NCBI GenBank assembly: GCA_016787785.1
Contig: JAEUTO010000006.1
Location: 62,001-126,000 of the forward strand
Length of the DNA: 64,000 bases
Reading direction: 5' to 3'
Origin: Bacteroidia bacterium
GTDB taxonomy: Bacteria > Bacteroidota > Bacteroidia > B-17B0 > Aurantibacillaceae
Shown here: piece by piece, positions 1-9,609 of the stretch
Position numbering within the stretch: the first letter of the stretch is position 1
Layout of the letters: each line of letters opens with the position of its first letter
Translations under genes and position numbers: made by a program
Notes under the pieces: model-generated
Told to the model about the DNA's origin: nothing
The model's database searches: none
Seen by the model: the letters and a program-made list of their open reading frames with translations, nothing else

Positions 1-442
1 TGGCGAAACTGCAACATTAACGGCAAGTGGCGCATTAAGTTATAGTTGGAATACAACTGGCACAGCTCCAAGCATAACGGTTAACCCAACTACAAATACA
101 ACATATACAGTAACCGGTAACGGCAGTAATGGTTGTTCTGCATCTGCAACTATTACACAGTCGGTTTCTTTATGTACAGGAATTAATAGCAGTTTTGCTG
201 GAAAAAATTCTGAACTTAGAATTTATCCTAATCCCTTTACAAATGAAATAACCTTGATCTTTAATGATATAAATGAAACTGCAAATATTGAAATGTATAA
301 TTCTGTGGGGCAGTTGGTGTTCTATAGGGATCTTGCAAATGCTCATACTGTGACGGATCTGGGGCAATTATCTGAGGGAATATATTTTGTGAGAGTAAAA
401 ATATACGGGGAAACAAAACTGATAAAACTAGTAAAAGAGTAG
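1..442 (+). CDS. C-terminal part of a T9SS-secreted protein (type A sorting domain)
   Basis: The frame is open from base 2 to the TAG at 440-442, so only the last 146 codons of a larger gene are in the window. The first half is Thr/Asn/Ser-rich beta-sandwich sequence (TTNTTYTVTG), as in Ig-like or PKD-like domains of Bacteroidota adhesins and extracellular enzymes. The last ~75 residues form a type A T9SS sorting domain: LRIYPNPFTNEI, then VGQLV, then LSEGIYFVRV and a lysine-containing end (KLIKLVKE). Such domains direct passage across the outer membrane through the type IX machine and are then removed. The catalytic or binding part lies upstream of the window, so no specific function can be given. 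Confidence 0.85.
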   Translation, partial: GETATLTASGALSYSWNTTGTAPSITVNPTTNTTYTVTGNGSNGCSASATITQSVSLCTGINSSFAGKNSELRIYPNPFTNEITLIFNDINETANIEMYNSVGQLVFYRDLANAHTVTDLGQLSEGIYFVRVKIYGETKLIKLVKE

Positions 443-459
443 CCTGTCTTTGAAATACT

Positions 460-500
460 AACAATAACGCCTTTTTAAGGCATAATATTGTTACTATTTT
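460..500 (+). terminator. Hairpin after the T9SS gene
   Basis: Outer arms AACAATA/TATTGTT and inner arms GCCTT/AAGGC form a long stem with a TTT loop, followed by a T-rich stretch. It lies just after the stop of the secreted-protein gene and 54 bases before PBP1A, so it probably ends the upstream transcript. Confidence 0.5.
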
Positions 501-553
501 TACTTTATTTCACTTTTTAGATTAAGGGTTTTTGCTATTTTTACCCTTTCAAA

Positions 554-2815
554 ATGGCTCAAAAATCAAGTAAATACGTTAAGTGGCTCTGGATCCTTTT
601 CTTAAGTCCTGTTTTAATAATTTTCGTTGTTGTAACGCTTACGGGAATGGGTACTTTTGGCGCCCTGCCTAATGTGGAAGAACTGGTAAATCCTAAGAAC
701 AATTTGGCCACCATTGTTTACAGCGGTGACATGAAGATCTTAGGAAAATATTATAGCGAAAATCGCGTAAATGTAAATTTCAATCAACTAGATAAAGATC
801 TTGTAGAAGCTTTGATCGCAACTGAGGATGCGCGATTTTATGAGCATAATGGCGTTGATATTAAAGCTTTGGGGCGCGCTTTATCGGGCGCTGTTACTGG
901 CGGTAGCAAGGGCGGCGGAAGTACTATTACACAGCAGCTGGCTAAAATGATGTTCCCGCGCGAGAAGCTGAGTAAATTCCAAATGGTGTTTCGTAAAATG
1001 AAAGAGTGGATCATTGCAACCCGTTTAGAAAAATATTATACCAAAGATGAAATTTTAGCACTTTATCTTAATAAATTTGATTTTTTAAATTTAGCGGTGG
1101 GTGTAAAATCAGCATCGCAAATTTATTTTAACCGATCGCAAGATAGTTTAAAGATAGAACAAGCCGCCATGTTAATCGGCATGGCAAAGAACCCGTCTTT
1201 ATTCAATCCTATCCGTCATCCTGATACAACCCTCCACCGCCGTAATGTTGTTTTAAATCAAATGGTAAAGTATGGTTACCTCACAAAACAAAAATACGAC
1301 AGCTTAAAAGTATTGCCTCTTGATCTTAGTTTTCGTCCCGAAGATCATAACGACGGTTTAGCCCCCTATTTAAGAGAATACATTCGCGATAATTTTTTAA
1401 AAGGTTGGTGCGAAAAACATATTAATCCCGAAACAAATAAACCGTATAATGTTTACAAGGATGGTTTAAGGATTTACACAACTATCGATTCGCGTATGCA
1501 GAAATATGCCGAAGAAGCTGTTTTTGAGCACATGCAGGATCTGCAGAAAATCTTTGATAAAGATCTTCATACAAAAAAGAACGCCCCTTTTGCCTGGAAT
1601 GTAAATAAACAGGAAATAGAAAATATCATGAACTCTTCTATCAAAAGAAGTGATAGATTTCGTTCAGCAAAAAAAGCAGGCATGAGCGACGCAGATGCGA
1701 TAGCTACTTTTTATAAGCCCGCTCAAATGACTGTTTACAGTCTTCGTGGTGAAATTGATACGTTGATGACACCGTTTGACAGTATTAAATATTACAAAGG
1801 CTTTTTACAAACAGGGTTTATGGCAATGGAACCACAAACTGGCTACGTTAAGGCCTGGGTGGGTGGTATCAATCACAAACATTTTAAATACGATCACGTA
1901 AAAGTGAGCAGAAGGCAGGTTGGTTCAACGTTTAAACCTTTTGTTTATGCATTAGCTATTCAAGAAGGATTCTCGCCTTGTCATCAAGTGCCAAATGTTA
2001 GAACCTGCATTGCTTTGCCTGATGGTAAAGATTGGTGCCCAAGTAATTCAGATGGGCCAAACGATAAAAATAATGGGAAAATGATCACGCTTAAAAAAGC
2101 GTTAGCTAATTCAATTAACTATATAACGGCCTGGATCATGAAGCAATACGGCCCGCATGCTGTTGTAACTCTAGTAAAACGATTGGGTGTAACTTCTGAA
2201 ATTCCCGAGGTGCCATCCATTTGTTTAGGAACGCCTGACATAAATGTATTTGAAATGGTTGGTGCTATCTCAACTTTTGCAAACAAAGGCACATATATTC
2301 AACCCACATTTATAACGCGTATTGAAGATAAGAATGGAAAAGTATTAGAAGAATTTATTCCTACAACAGATGAAGTATTTAGTGAAGAAAAAGCGTATGT
2401 AATGATACAGTTAATGCGTGGTGTTGTAGATGGTGGAACCGGTAGTCGGCTACGTTCTCGCCACAAATTAATGAACCAGATAGCAGGTAAGACCGGCACA
2501 ACACAAAAGAATGCCGATGGTTGGTTTATTGGTTTAACACCTGAATTAGCAGCCGGCGCATGGGTTGGAGGAGAGGACAGAAGTATTCACTTTAATTCAA
2601 TGGTAGAAGGCCAGGGTGCAACAATGGCATTACCTATTTGGGGTAAATTTTTCAGTAAAGTTTACGCTGATCCAAAATTGAAAGTTAGTAAGGCAGATTT
2701 TATTCGTCCAAAAAATTTAGATCCGAATCTGGAAATGGATTGCAGTAAATATGATAATGATCTTTACCAGGTATCTGGTGAAGAAAATGAATTTGATAAT
2801 TTAAAAGACCAATAA
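554..2815 (+). CDS. mrcA: Penicillin-binding protein 1A, bifunctional transglycosylase/transpeptidase
   Basis: Class A PBP that polymerises lipid II into glycan strands and cross-links the peptides in the periplasm. It has an N-terminal membrane anchor (residues ~10-30). The GT51 glycosyltransferase domain shows the catalytic Glu91 in [12 protein letters not shown] and the [12 protein letters not shown] motif (121-131). The transpeptidase domain has the nucleophile Ser458 in GSTFKP with Lys461, the SIN motif at 520-522 and KTGTT from Lys646. At 753 residues it has the usual length of the Bacteroidota form, and all catalytic motifs are present. The ATG at 554 gives a short cytoplasmic tail rich in Lys/Ser before the anchor. 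The stop is 2 bases before scoA, so the two are probably cotranscribed although functionally unrelated. Confidence 0.95.
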   Translation: MAQKSSKYVKWLWILFLSPVLIIFVVVTLTGMGTFGALPNVEELVNPKNNLATIVYSGDMKILGKYYSENRVNVNFNQLDKDLVEALIATEDARFYEHNGVDIKALGRALSGAVTGGSKGGGSTITQQLAKMMFPREKLSKFQMVFRKMKEWIIATRLEKYYTKDEILALYLNKFDFLNLAVGVKSASQIYFNRSQDSLKIEQAAMLIGMAKNPSLFNPIRHPDTTLHRRNVVLNQMVKYGYLTKQKYDSLKVLPLDLSFRPEDHNDGLAPYLREYIRDNFLKGWCEKHINPETNKPYNVYKDGLRIYTTIDSRMQKYAEEAVFEHMQDLQKIFDKDLHTKKNAPFAWNVNKQEIENIMNSSIKRSDRFRSAKKAGMSDADAIATFYKPAQMTVYSLRGEIDTLMTPFDSIKYYKGFLQTGFMAMEPQTGYVKAWVGGINHKHFKYDHVKVSRRQVGSTFKPFVYALAIQEGFSPCHQVPNVRTCIALPDGKDWCPSNSDGPNDKNNGKMITLKKALANSINYITAWIMKQYGPHAVVTLVKRLGVTSEIPEVPSICLGTPDINVFEMVGAISTFANKGTYIQPTFITRIEDKNGKVLEEFIPTTDEVFSEEKAYVMIQLMRGVVDGGTGSRLRSRHKLMNQIAGKTGTTQKNADGWFIGLTPELAAGAWVGGEDRSIHFNSMVEGQGATMALPIWGKFFSKVYADPKLKVSKADFIRPKNLDPNLEMDCSKYDNDLYQVSGEENEFDNLKDQ

Positions 2816-2817
2816 TT

Positions 2818-3528
2818 ATGATCAACAGAGTTGTAAAAAATGTAGAAGAGGCTTTAAGAGATGTTAAAGATGGAAATACTTTAATGGTTGGCGGCTTTGG
2901 TTTGTGTGGTATACCGGAAAACTGTATTGCAGAGCTTGTGAAGATGGGTGTTAAGAATTTAACTTGCATTAGTAACAATGCCGGAGTAGATGACTTTGGA
3001 TTAGGCCTCTTGCTTCAAACCAAGCAGATCAAAAAAATGATCTCCAGTTACGTGGGTGAGAATGATGAATTTGAACGTCAGATGTTAAGTGGTGAATTGG
3101 AAGTTGAATTAGTGCCTCAAGGAACTTTGGCTACACGTTGTATGGCTGCAGGTTACGGTATGCCGGTTATTTTTACACCGGCAGGTGTTGGAACAGAAGT
3201 GGCTATTGGTAAAGAGACCAGAAAATTTACGTTTAACGGTGAAGAAAAAGAATATTTAATGGAGAAAGCTTTTGAAGCAGATTTTGCTATTGTAAAAGCA
3301 TGGAAAGGTGATACCGCCGGAAATTTAATTTATAACAGCACTGCAAGAAATTTTAATCCACTAATGGCAATGGCAGGAAGAATTACGATTGCTGAGGTAG
3401 AAGAGCTAGTGCCTGCTGGCGAATTAGATCCGGATCACATCCATACTCCCGGAATTTATGTGCATAGGATCTTTCAGGGACAAAAATATGAAAAGAGAAT
3501 TGAGCAAAGAACGGTGAGAAAGAAATAG
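2818..3528 (+). CDS. scoA: 3-oxoacid CoA-transferase subunit A
   Basis: Alpha subunit of succinyl-CoA:3-ketoacid CoA-transferase (CoA-transferase family I), which moves CoA between succinyl-CoA and acetoacetate or related 3-oxoacids in the cytoplasm. The glycine-rich motif [12 protein letters not shown] lies at residues 25-36, and the protein has the usual length of the subunit (236 residues). It acts as a heteromer with the beta subunit carrying the catalytic Glu, found here at 7721-8377. In most genomes the two genes touch; here 4.2 kb with three unrelated membrane/envelope genes lies between them. AtoD-type butyrate/acetoacetate CoA-transferases are close relatives, so substrate choice is inferred. 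Confidence 0.93.
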   Translation: MINRVVKNVEEALRDVKDGNTLMVGGFGLCGIPENCIAELVKMGVKNLTCISNNAGVDDFGLGLLLQTKQIKKMISSYVGENDEFERQMLSGELEVELVPQGTLATRCMAAGYGMPVIFTPAGVGTEVAIGKETRKFTFNGEEKEYLMEKAFEADFAIVKAWKGDTAGNLIYNSTARNFNPLMAMAGRITIAEVEELVPAGELDPDHIHTPGIYVHRIFQGQKYEKRIEQRTVRKK

Positions 3529-3636
3529 AAATTTAGGTTCAAATTGGCCTTCAGTTAAAACAATAAAATGTTAGAGATCTTTTTTTGCAAATTACCTTAT
3601 TAAATTTACATACGGTTTATTACTAAACATTAATAA

Positions 3637-5262
3637 ATGATCGAAGAAACTATATTAGGTAATAATTATAAGGGGAAATTAAAACTGAGAATAAATTTAC
3701 TATTGCTGGGTTTTGTAATTGTGTTATTTTTTTTAAATGCGTACAATTCAGTTATAAATAAAAGACCTACAATCGTTCATCAATGGCGTCAAACAGATTG
3801 TTTGTCTATCACAAAAAACTATTATGAAGAAGGAATGGATTTTTTTAACCCTAAGATCCATTTCCAGGGTAATTTAAATGGTAAAGCTGTAAGTGAGTTC
3901 CCAATCTTAAATTATACCGTTGCCGCGCTGTGGAAGGTTTTTGGAGAGCATGAATTCATTTATAAACTCCTCGAGTATTTTTTGTTTATCCTTTGCATAT
4001 TTATTTTGTTTAATACGCTATTAAAATTCACCAATTCGGCTATGTTTTCTTTTTTTATTGTAAGTTTACTCTTAACATCTCCCTTGTTGGCTTATTATAG
4101 TTTTAATTACCTTGCGGATGTGCCCGCTTTATCTTTAGCTATAATGGGGTTTAGTTTTCTGACCTCGTTCTATCATACTAGGTCTATGAAATTTTTTTAT
4201 TGGTGTTTGTTTGTTTCAACGCTGGCTGTTCTAATAAAAGCAAGTGCGGTTTTGCCATTTGCTTTACTTTTATTTTTCTCTCTCATTGATATATTTAATC
4301 TTAACAGAGTATTTAAAACAGAAAAATTGTTTTCTCGTAAGACTATCCCTTCGGTAACAATAGTTCTTTCTGTAATAGCTGTTTTAGCCTGGTATAAGTA
4401 TGCCGTAGATTATAATAAAAGTGCAAACAGCGTGTTTTTATTAACGGTCTTGCCTATTTGGGAGATGACAGAAAGCGCGATACTTAATAATCTGCAAGTG
4501 CTTTTTAATGTTATGTTTCCTGTTTTTTTTAGTAAACCAATGTTCTTTTTATTTTTTATTGCAGTTGTATTTGTATATAGCAATTTTAAAAAGCTCAATA
4601 TATTTTTCAGATACAGTATGGTCTTTTCGACCTTATCGTTTATTTTTTATTTGTTATTTTTCTTCCAGGTGTTTAATGCGCATGATTATTATTTAAATAA
4701 TCTAATGATATTTCCGGTAGTAACGTTTTTTTGTGTAGGAAATATCATTGTTAAAACCGAATTTAATATTAATTATAAAACGTTTTTTTCTTCCGCAGTA
4801 ATAGTTTTGACAATCTTAAATTCCTTTTATTCCGCCGCTGTTGTTCGGTCGAGGACCATAGAAGATGATAAACTTTGTGCATGGTATCCTTTCTTATCTA
4901 TGGAAGACAAGGGTTTGGCTAAATATTTAAACTGGAGGTATAATAGCAGTATAGGACCGCTTGAGACCATCACTCCTGAGCTGCGGGCTATTGGCATTAA
5001 ACGAGATGATCTTACTCTAAGTATACCTGATGATAGTTTTGACGTGTCGCTTTATTTAATGGATCAAAAAGGCTATACGGTACCTCGCGATAAATTCGTT
5101 GCAGACTCAAGTATAATAAAAACATTTGTCGCAAGAAAAATGAAGTATTTGGTTTTTAATGATCCGAGTTTAAAAAACGAACTCTCTTATAAAGCTATTA
5201 ATAATTATTTTAAACTTATTTATAAAAAAGCTCACGTAGAAGTATTTAAACTTAAAGAATAA
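3637..5262 (+). CDS. Polytopic membrane protein, probable GT-C (ArnT/PMT-like) glycosyltransferase
   Basis: A 541-residue protein with about ten hydrophobic segments and a soluble C-terminal part of ~130 residues. The first extracytoplasmic loop contains HQWRQTDCLSITKNYY, which resembles the loop with the acidic catalytic residue in GT39/GT83 enzymes that use polyprenyl-phosphate sugars. Further along the same loop is KAVSEFPILNY, also typical of this class. It is the first gene of the cassette splitting scoA from scoB, and is followed 6 bases later by an MBOAT gene, so a role in decorating a surface glycan or lipid is likely. The sugar donor and acceptor cannot be told. Codon usage is AT-rich, partly from the many Phe and Leu residues. 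Confidence 0.65.
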   Translation: MIEETILGNNYKGKLKLRINLLLLGFVIVLFFLNAYNSVINKRPTIVHQWRQTDCLSITKNYYEEGMDFFNPKIHFQGNLNGKAVSEFPILNYTVAALWKVFGEHEFIYKLLEYFLFILCIFILFNTLLKFTNSAMFSFFIVSLLLTSPLLAYYSFNYLADVPALSLAIMGFSFLTSFYHTRSMKFFYWCLFVSTLAVLIKASAVLPFALLLFFSLIDIFNLNRVFKTEKLFSRKTIPSVTIVLSVIAVLAWYKYAVDYNKSANSVFLLTVLPIWEMTESAILNNLQVLFNVMFPVFFSKPMFFLFFIAVVFVYSNFKKLNIFFRYSMVFSTLSFIFYLLFFFQVFNAHDYYLNNLMIFPVVTFFCVGNIIVKTEFNINYKTFFSSAVIVLTILNSFYSAAVVRSRTIEDDKLCAWYPFLSMEDKGLAKYLNWRYNSSIGPLETITPELRAIGIKRDDLTLSIPDDSFDVSLYLMDQKGYTVPRDKFVADSSIIKTFVARKMKYLVFNDPSLKNELSYKAINNYFKLIYKKAHVEVFKLKE

Positions 5263-5268
5263 TTTAAA

Positions 5269-6675
5269 TTGTTATTTAATTCAATACATTTTTTATTTTT
5301 TCTTCCAATAGTTGTTGGACTATATTATTTATTGCCTCAAAAATTTCGATGGATCCTTATCTTTATTTCCAGCTGTTATTTTTACATGGTCTTCGTACCA
5401 AAGTATATTCTAATTCTTTTTTTGATCATTATTATAGATTACATTGCTGCACTCACAATCGAGAAGGTTGAAGGGCGGTTGAAGTTATTTTATCTCGTTG
5501 CCAGTCTTACTGCAAACATTGGCTTACTGGCTTTTTTCAAATACTTTAATTTTTTAAACGAAAATTTAGTGTCTGTTTTTTCTCTGTTCGGTAAAGAATT
5601 TCATCCCATAAACTTAAGTGTCATTTTACCAATCGGACTTTCTTTCCACACGTTTCAATCGATGAGTTATACCATTGAAGTTTATAGAGGTAAACAAAAA
5701 GCCGAGAGACATTTAGGGTATTTTGCCAATTATGTTCTGTTCTTCCCTCAAATGGTTGCTGGGCCAATAGAGAGGTATGAAACTCTAGGTAACGAATTAA
5801 AAGCAGTTCATAAGCCAATTTATCAAAATTTTGCTGATGGATTTAGATTGGTTCTGTTTGGTTTATTTATTAAAATGGTAGTGGCAGATAATATTGCGCC
5901 GTATGTTAATCAAGTTTACCTCGATCCTCTAAAATACAGTTCCTTTGAGGTGTTGATGTCTATTTTTCTATTTTCCTTCCAGATCTATGCCGATTTTTTT
6001 GGCTACTCTACCATTGCGTTAGGTTGTGCAAAATTGTTAGGCATTAACATTATGAATAATTTTAAAACGCCCTATCTGGCAAAAAGTGTTTCAGAATTTT
6101 GGTCGCGTTGGCACATTTCGCTTAGCACATGGTTTCGCGATTATTTATATATTCCATTGGGTGGTAATCGGGTGAAAATTCCGAGATGGAGTATAAATAT
6201 ACTTATCGTATTTATGATAAGCGGCCTTTGGCATGGCGCCAGCTGGACATTTGTTGTATGGGGCGCTTTACATGGTATAATGTTATTATTGGAGAGATAT
6301 TTTTCTATGCTCTTTAAATTTGAAATCAAAAAAGAATGGAACACTTTAAATGTTTTTTTAACAGTGAAAACCTTTGTTGTTACGTCTTTTATCTGGATAT
6401 TTTTTAGAGCAGAAAGTTTTCAAAATGCAAAAGATATGCTTAAAGCATTAATGCGTAACCAAAACGTTTATCCACTACAATTAGGTATGCTAATGCCTGT
6501 AGTAGTAACGGCGTTAATGATCATGATGGATCTCTTTTTATACAACTCTCGCTTCGATGCGAAATTAAATACCTTTAAAACACCTTACCGCTGGGCATTT
6601 TATACCGTTTTACTATTTTGTTTAATGGCTTTATCAGGCACTCAAAAATTTACCTTTATTTATTTTCAATTTTAA
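5269..6675 (+). CDS. MBOAT family O-acyltransferase (AlgI/DltB-like), TTG start
   Basis: Membrane-bound O-acyltransferase of 468 residues. Such proteins pass an acyl group (often acetyl) across the membrane to a glycan or to a partner protein. It carries the family signature SRWHISLSTWFRDYLYIPLGG near residues 278-298 and the invariant His322 in GLWHGASWTF, preceded by AGPIERY. The start is TTG at 5269: it gives LLFNSIHFLFFLP, the standard N-terminus of AlgI-like proteins, and no ATG exists nearby in frame. It overlaps the next gene by one base (TAATG), which suggests translational coupling with its SGNH-like partner. A second, divergent MBOAT gene is at 12841-14268. Confidence 0.93.
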   Translation: MLFNSIHFLFFLPIVVGLYYLLPQKFRWILIFISSCYFYMVFVPKYILILFLIIIIDYIAALTIEKVEGRLKLFYLVASLTANIGLLAFFKYFNFLNENLVSVFSLFGKEFHPINLSVILPIGLSFHTFQSMSYTIEVYRGKQKAERHLGYFANYVLFFPQMVAGPIERYETLGNELKAVHKPIYQNFADGFRLVLFGLFIKMVVADNIAPYVNQVYLDPLKYSSFEVLMSIFLFSFQIYADFFGYSTIALGCAKLLGINIMNNFKTPYLAKSVSEFWSRWHISLSTWFRDYLYIPLGGNRVKIPRWSINILIVFMISGLWHGASWTFVVWGALHGIMLLLERYFSMLFKFEIKKEWNTLNVFLTVKTFVVTSFIWIFFRAESFQNAKDMLKALMRNQNVYPLQLGMLMPVVVTALMIMMDLFLYNSRFDAKLNTFKTPYRWAFYTVLLFCLMALSGTQKFTFIYFQF

Positions 6676-7718
6676 TGTTCAAAAAAATTGTCATAAAAGT
6701 TTCGACGTTGATCATAATTCTGATCGGTTTAAATTTCATTTACAACTTTACATTATATGAAAAGGACCTGAACGAAAAATGCGAACAAATTGTTGAAATA
6801 AGAGACAAACAAGCAGAGACTGATATTTTTTATTTTGCTGAATCGTCTAATTTTAACACGCGCGAAACGGATTCTATTCAAAGCACCATTTCTGATCTTA
6901 CTGCCATGTTCTTTCCATCACTAACCCTAACTGCTATAAATAAACCGGCAACGCATGCAGGTATTTACAAGGTGTGGTTAAAGAATATTAATTTAGAAGT
7001 TAATAAACCAAAAGCAATAGTTGTTACGTTAAACTTGCGCTCCTTTGATGCTGCATGGATCCACTCAGTTTTGGAAACGCAGCTGCAAGAATCGGTAGTG
7101 TTGGTGCGGCCTTATCCTAACTTAATTAACAGGTTCTTGCTTTCTTTACAGGCCTTTGATAATAAAACGAATGAGCAGCGTGAGCAGGATATGCTTAACG
7201 ATTGGTTGAATACACAACTGGTTTTTCCCTTTGATTTTAAATATAAAACGGTGAGGGAATGGGATGTATCTTTTGGACAATATGGATGGGATCTGGCAGA
7301 TGGCACGCCTGAAAAAAACAAAATACTCTTAACATGTCATTATATTAAAGCTTATGCATTTAATTTAACCGAGAATAATCCGAGAGTAAAAGATTTTGAT
7401 GAGATCGCAGGCTGGTGTCAAAAAAACAACATAAATCTATATCTTAATTTACTTGCCGAGAACATTGAATATGCTGATAGTTTAGTTGGGAAAGAATTAG
7501 TATTTTTAATGAAGCAAAATAGGGATTATTTAGTTAAAAGATATAATAAAGGAAATTGTAAAGTGGTTGATAATCTGGAATTAGTAAACGGGCTCGAATT
7601 TACAGACCAAACCTGGACCACAGAACATTATGGTTATAAAGGCAGAATGACAATTGCTAAGAATGTTGCCAATTCATTAAAAGATCAATTTTCAAAAGAA
7701 TATAAAAAAGCGTATTAA
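6675..7718 (+). CDS. SGNH/GDSL-like membrane-anchored partner of the MBOAT protein
   Basis: A 347-residue protein with one N-terminal membrane segment (residues ~5-25) and a periplasmic domain. It resembles the SGNH-hydrolase-like proteins that follow MBOAT genes in Bacteroidota and Clostridia: block I reads FAESSNFN (Ser57/58) in place of GDS, the middle has TLNLRSFDAAW, and the C-terminal His is in TEHYGYKGR. The usual Asp three residues before that His is absent, so the catalytic set is atypical. I chose the ATG at 6675, which overlaps the MBOAT stop; a start at 6618 would only add a stretch inside the MBOAT gene. Two bases separate its stop from scoB. Acyl transfer to a glycan is inferred from context. 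Confidence 0.7.
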   Translation: MFKKIVIKVSTLIIILIGLNFIYNFTLYEKDLNEKCEQIVEIRDKQAETDIFYFAESSNFNTRETDSIQSTISDLTAMFFPSLTLTAINKPATHAGIYKVWLKNINLEVNKPKAIVVTLNLRSFDAAWIHSVLETQLQESVVLVRPYPNLINRFLLSLQAFDNKTNEQREQDMLNDWLNTQLVFPFDFKYKTVREWDVSFGQYGWDLADGTPEKNKILLTCHYIKAYAFNLTENNPRVKDFDEIAGWCQKNNINLYLNLLAENIEYADSLVGKELVFLMKQNRDYLVKRYNKGNCKVVDNLELVNGLEFTDQTWTTEHYGYKGRMTIAKNVANSLKDQFSKEYKKAY

Positions 7719-7720
7719 TT

Positions 7721-8377
7721 ATGTTAGACAAAAACGGAATAGCGAAAAGAATAGCCATGGAAGTAAAAGATGGCATGTTTGTTAATTTGGGAATAGGTAT
7801 CCCGACTTTAGTAGCAAATTATATCCCTGAGGGTATTAATGTTGTGCTTCAATCAGAAAATGGCATTTTAGGCATGGGCCCATTTCCTGAAGAAGGAAAA
7901 GAGGATGCTGATCTTATTAATGCGGGTAAACAAACTATTACCCTTCTTAAAGGTTCAAGTATTTTTGACAGCGCCATGAGTTTTGGTATGATCCGTTCTC
8001 AAAAAGTAAATCTTACTATACTTGGGGCGATGGAAGTAAGTGAAAATGGTGATATTGCCAACTGGAAGATACCTGGTAAAATGGTAAAAGGGATGGGTGG
8101 TGCAATGGACTTGGTTGCCAGTGCAAAAAATATTATTGTGGCTATGCAGCAAGTTAACAAAGCCGGTCAATCAAAATTATTGCCAAAATGCGATCTGCCT
8201 CTAACTGGTGTAAGATGCGTAAAAAAGATCGTTACTGAGCTTGGCGTATACGAAATTGTTGCGGGAGGTGGTTTTAAATTATTAGAACGCGCACCAGGAA
8301 TTAGTGTAGACGAAATAAAAAATGCAACTGCCGGAAAATTGATTGTAGAGGGAGATATAAAAGAAATGAGCATCTAA
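7721..8377 (+). CDS. scoB: 3-oxoacid CoA-transferase subunit B
   Basis: Beta subunit of the family I CoA-transferase; it carries the catalytic glutamate that forms the covalent enzyme-CoA thioester. The motif QSENGILGMGP puts this residue at Glu46, and the N-terminal GIGIPTLVANY and C-terminal GGFKLLERAPG are also typical. Length (218 residues) is normal. It partners with the ScoA protein encoded at 2818-3528. The ATG lies 2 bases after the SGNH-like gene, so its expression now seems to depend on the cassette transcript or on read-through from scoA. With acetoacetate formed by homogentisate breakdown (hmgA and hpd are in the window), ScoAB would provide acetoacetyl-CoA. Confidence 0.94.
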   Translation: MLDKNGIAKRIAMEVKDGMFVNLGIGIPTLVANYIPEGINVVLQSENGILGMGPFPEEGKEDADLINAGKQTITLLKGSSIFDSAMSFGMIRSQKVNLTILGAMEVSENGDIANWKIPGKMVKGMGGAMDLVASAKNIIVAMQQVNKAGQSKLLPKCDLPLTGVRCVKKIVTELGVYEIVAGGGFKLLERAPGISVDEIKNATAGKLIVEGDIKEMSI

Positions 8378-8427
8378 ATTAAGCGATCAAAAAAGATTTA
8401 GTCTGTTGCAAAAATGCCATCTACCTT

Positions 8428-9153
8428 ATAAAAAAGATCGATCATAAAGTTTTAATAATTATACCTTGCTATAACGAAGCCGAAAATGTGGCTTCGCTAT
8501 ACAACCAACTTCAGATGCTGAAAGTAGAAGGCTGTTCTATTTCTCCTTTATTTATTAATGATAACTCTACTGACGCAACCTGCGAAAAATTGATGGAAAT
8601 GAATGTGCAATTTCTTGATAATCCTATTAATATTGGTATTGGAGGCACCGTTCAGCTTGGTTTTATGTATGCCTTTGAAAAAGGTTTTGATTTTGCAGTT
8701 CAGATGGATGGAGACGGGCAGCATCCACCCAAAGAATTACATAAATTATTGCAACCTCTTTTAAATAGCGAGGCCGATGTTGTTATTGGTTCGCGTTTCA
8801 TTGATAAAGTAGGTTTTCAATCGTCAACACTAAGAAGACTTGGGATCAATTTTTTCTCTCATCTAAATAAATTTTTGGTTGGGGCTTCAATTAAAGATTC
8901 AACTTCGGGCTACCGCGCTTATAATAAGAAAGCGATATTTGAACTCGTTGAATATTACCCTGATGAGTATCCTGAACCAGAGGCAATTGTTTATTTAACC
9001 AACAAAGGAATGCAAATTAAAGAAGTTTCGGTGGTAATGAACGAGCGTGTTATGGGCGTTTCATCGATCAGGCAATTTTCAACTATTTATTATATGATCA
9101 AAGTTTCCTTAAATTCAATTTTTTTACATTTAAAAATGAGATCCAATGGATAA
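8428..9153 (+). CDS. Family 2 glycosyltransferase with probable ATA start codon
   Basis: GT-A fold glycosyltransferase, DPM/polyprenyl-phosphate-sugar synthase type. The nucleotide-binding start VLIIIPCYNEAEN is followed by the acidic NDNSTD and the metal-binding MDGDGQH (Asp94, Asp96), then SGYRAYN. The frame is open from 8383, but has no ATG, GTG or TTG before GTG 8488, which would cut off the essential first strand. ATA at 8428 gives IKKIDHKVLIIIPCYNE, where Met in the first position would be a perfect family N-terminus. Either ATA is used as start or the ATG has mutated or been misread. The 3' end overlaps the DUF2304 gene by 8 bases; this pair commonly acts together in transferring sugars to polyprenyl phosphate at the membrane. 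Confidence 0.82.
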   Translation: MKKIDHKVLIIIPCYNEAENVASLYNQLQMLKVEGCSISPLFINDNSTDATCEKLMEMNVQFLDNPINIGIGGTVQLGFMYAFEKGFDFAVQMDGDGQHPPKELHKLLQPLLNSEADVVIGSRFIDKVGFQSSTLRRLGINFFSHLNKFLVGASIKDSTSGYRAYNKKAIFELVEYYPDEYPEPEAIVYLTNKGMQIKEVSVVMNERVMGVSSIRQFSTIYYMIKVSLNSIFLHLKMRSNG

Positions 9154-9496
9154 AATTCAAATTATTGCAATAATTGCAGTGGCATTTTTTATAGGATTAA
9201 TAGCCCGTTTTATTGTAAAGGGGAAGTTGAGAACAGAGTACTCTATTATTTGGGGTTTAATGGGCATCATATTTTTGGTGTTTTCGCTGTGGAGAAGAAG
9301 CCTCGACCTTTTGGCAGAATTTTTTGGAGTCTATTATGCACCATCTCTGATCTTTATTTTTTTCTTTTTTATGATCTTTATTTTTTTAATTCACTTATCC
9401 GTGGTTAATTCCAAACAGCACGAGCAAATTAAAAAGCTTGCTCAGGAAATAGCTCTATTAAAGGAAAGATCTTCCAACGGGTCATGTAAAGTATAA
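9146..9496 (+). CDS. DUF2304 small membrane protein
   Basis: A 116-residue protein with three membrane segments (residues ~5-22, 33-50, 66-88) and a charged C-terminal helix beginning near KQHEQIKKLAQEIALLKE. This is the DUF2304 pattern; such genes nearly always follow a GT2 gene, as here with an 8-base overlap. The likely role is membrane anchoring or activation of the soluble glycosyltransferase, inferred from the pairing. No catalytic residues are visible. Confidence 0.8.
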   Translation: MDKIQIIAIIAVAFFIGLIARFIVKGKLRTEYSIIWGLMGIIFLVFSLWRRSLDLLAEFFGVYYAPSLIFIFFFFMIFIFLIHLSVVNSKQHEQIKKLAQEIALLKERSSNGSCKV

Positions 9497-9609
9497 CAAG
9501 CAAAACAGTTTAACGAATTACTTATAAGGAATAATCATAAATTTGGTACATTTTTGTTACTTTAGGGGTTCAATACAAACGCAAATATTTTAGCTCAAAT
9601 AAATTTAAA

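Noticed and set aside
8414-8431. ATG at 8414 as start of the GT2 gene
   Set aside because: It is in another frame and stops after five codons; changing the length of the A-run would not remove that stop.
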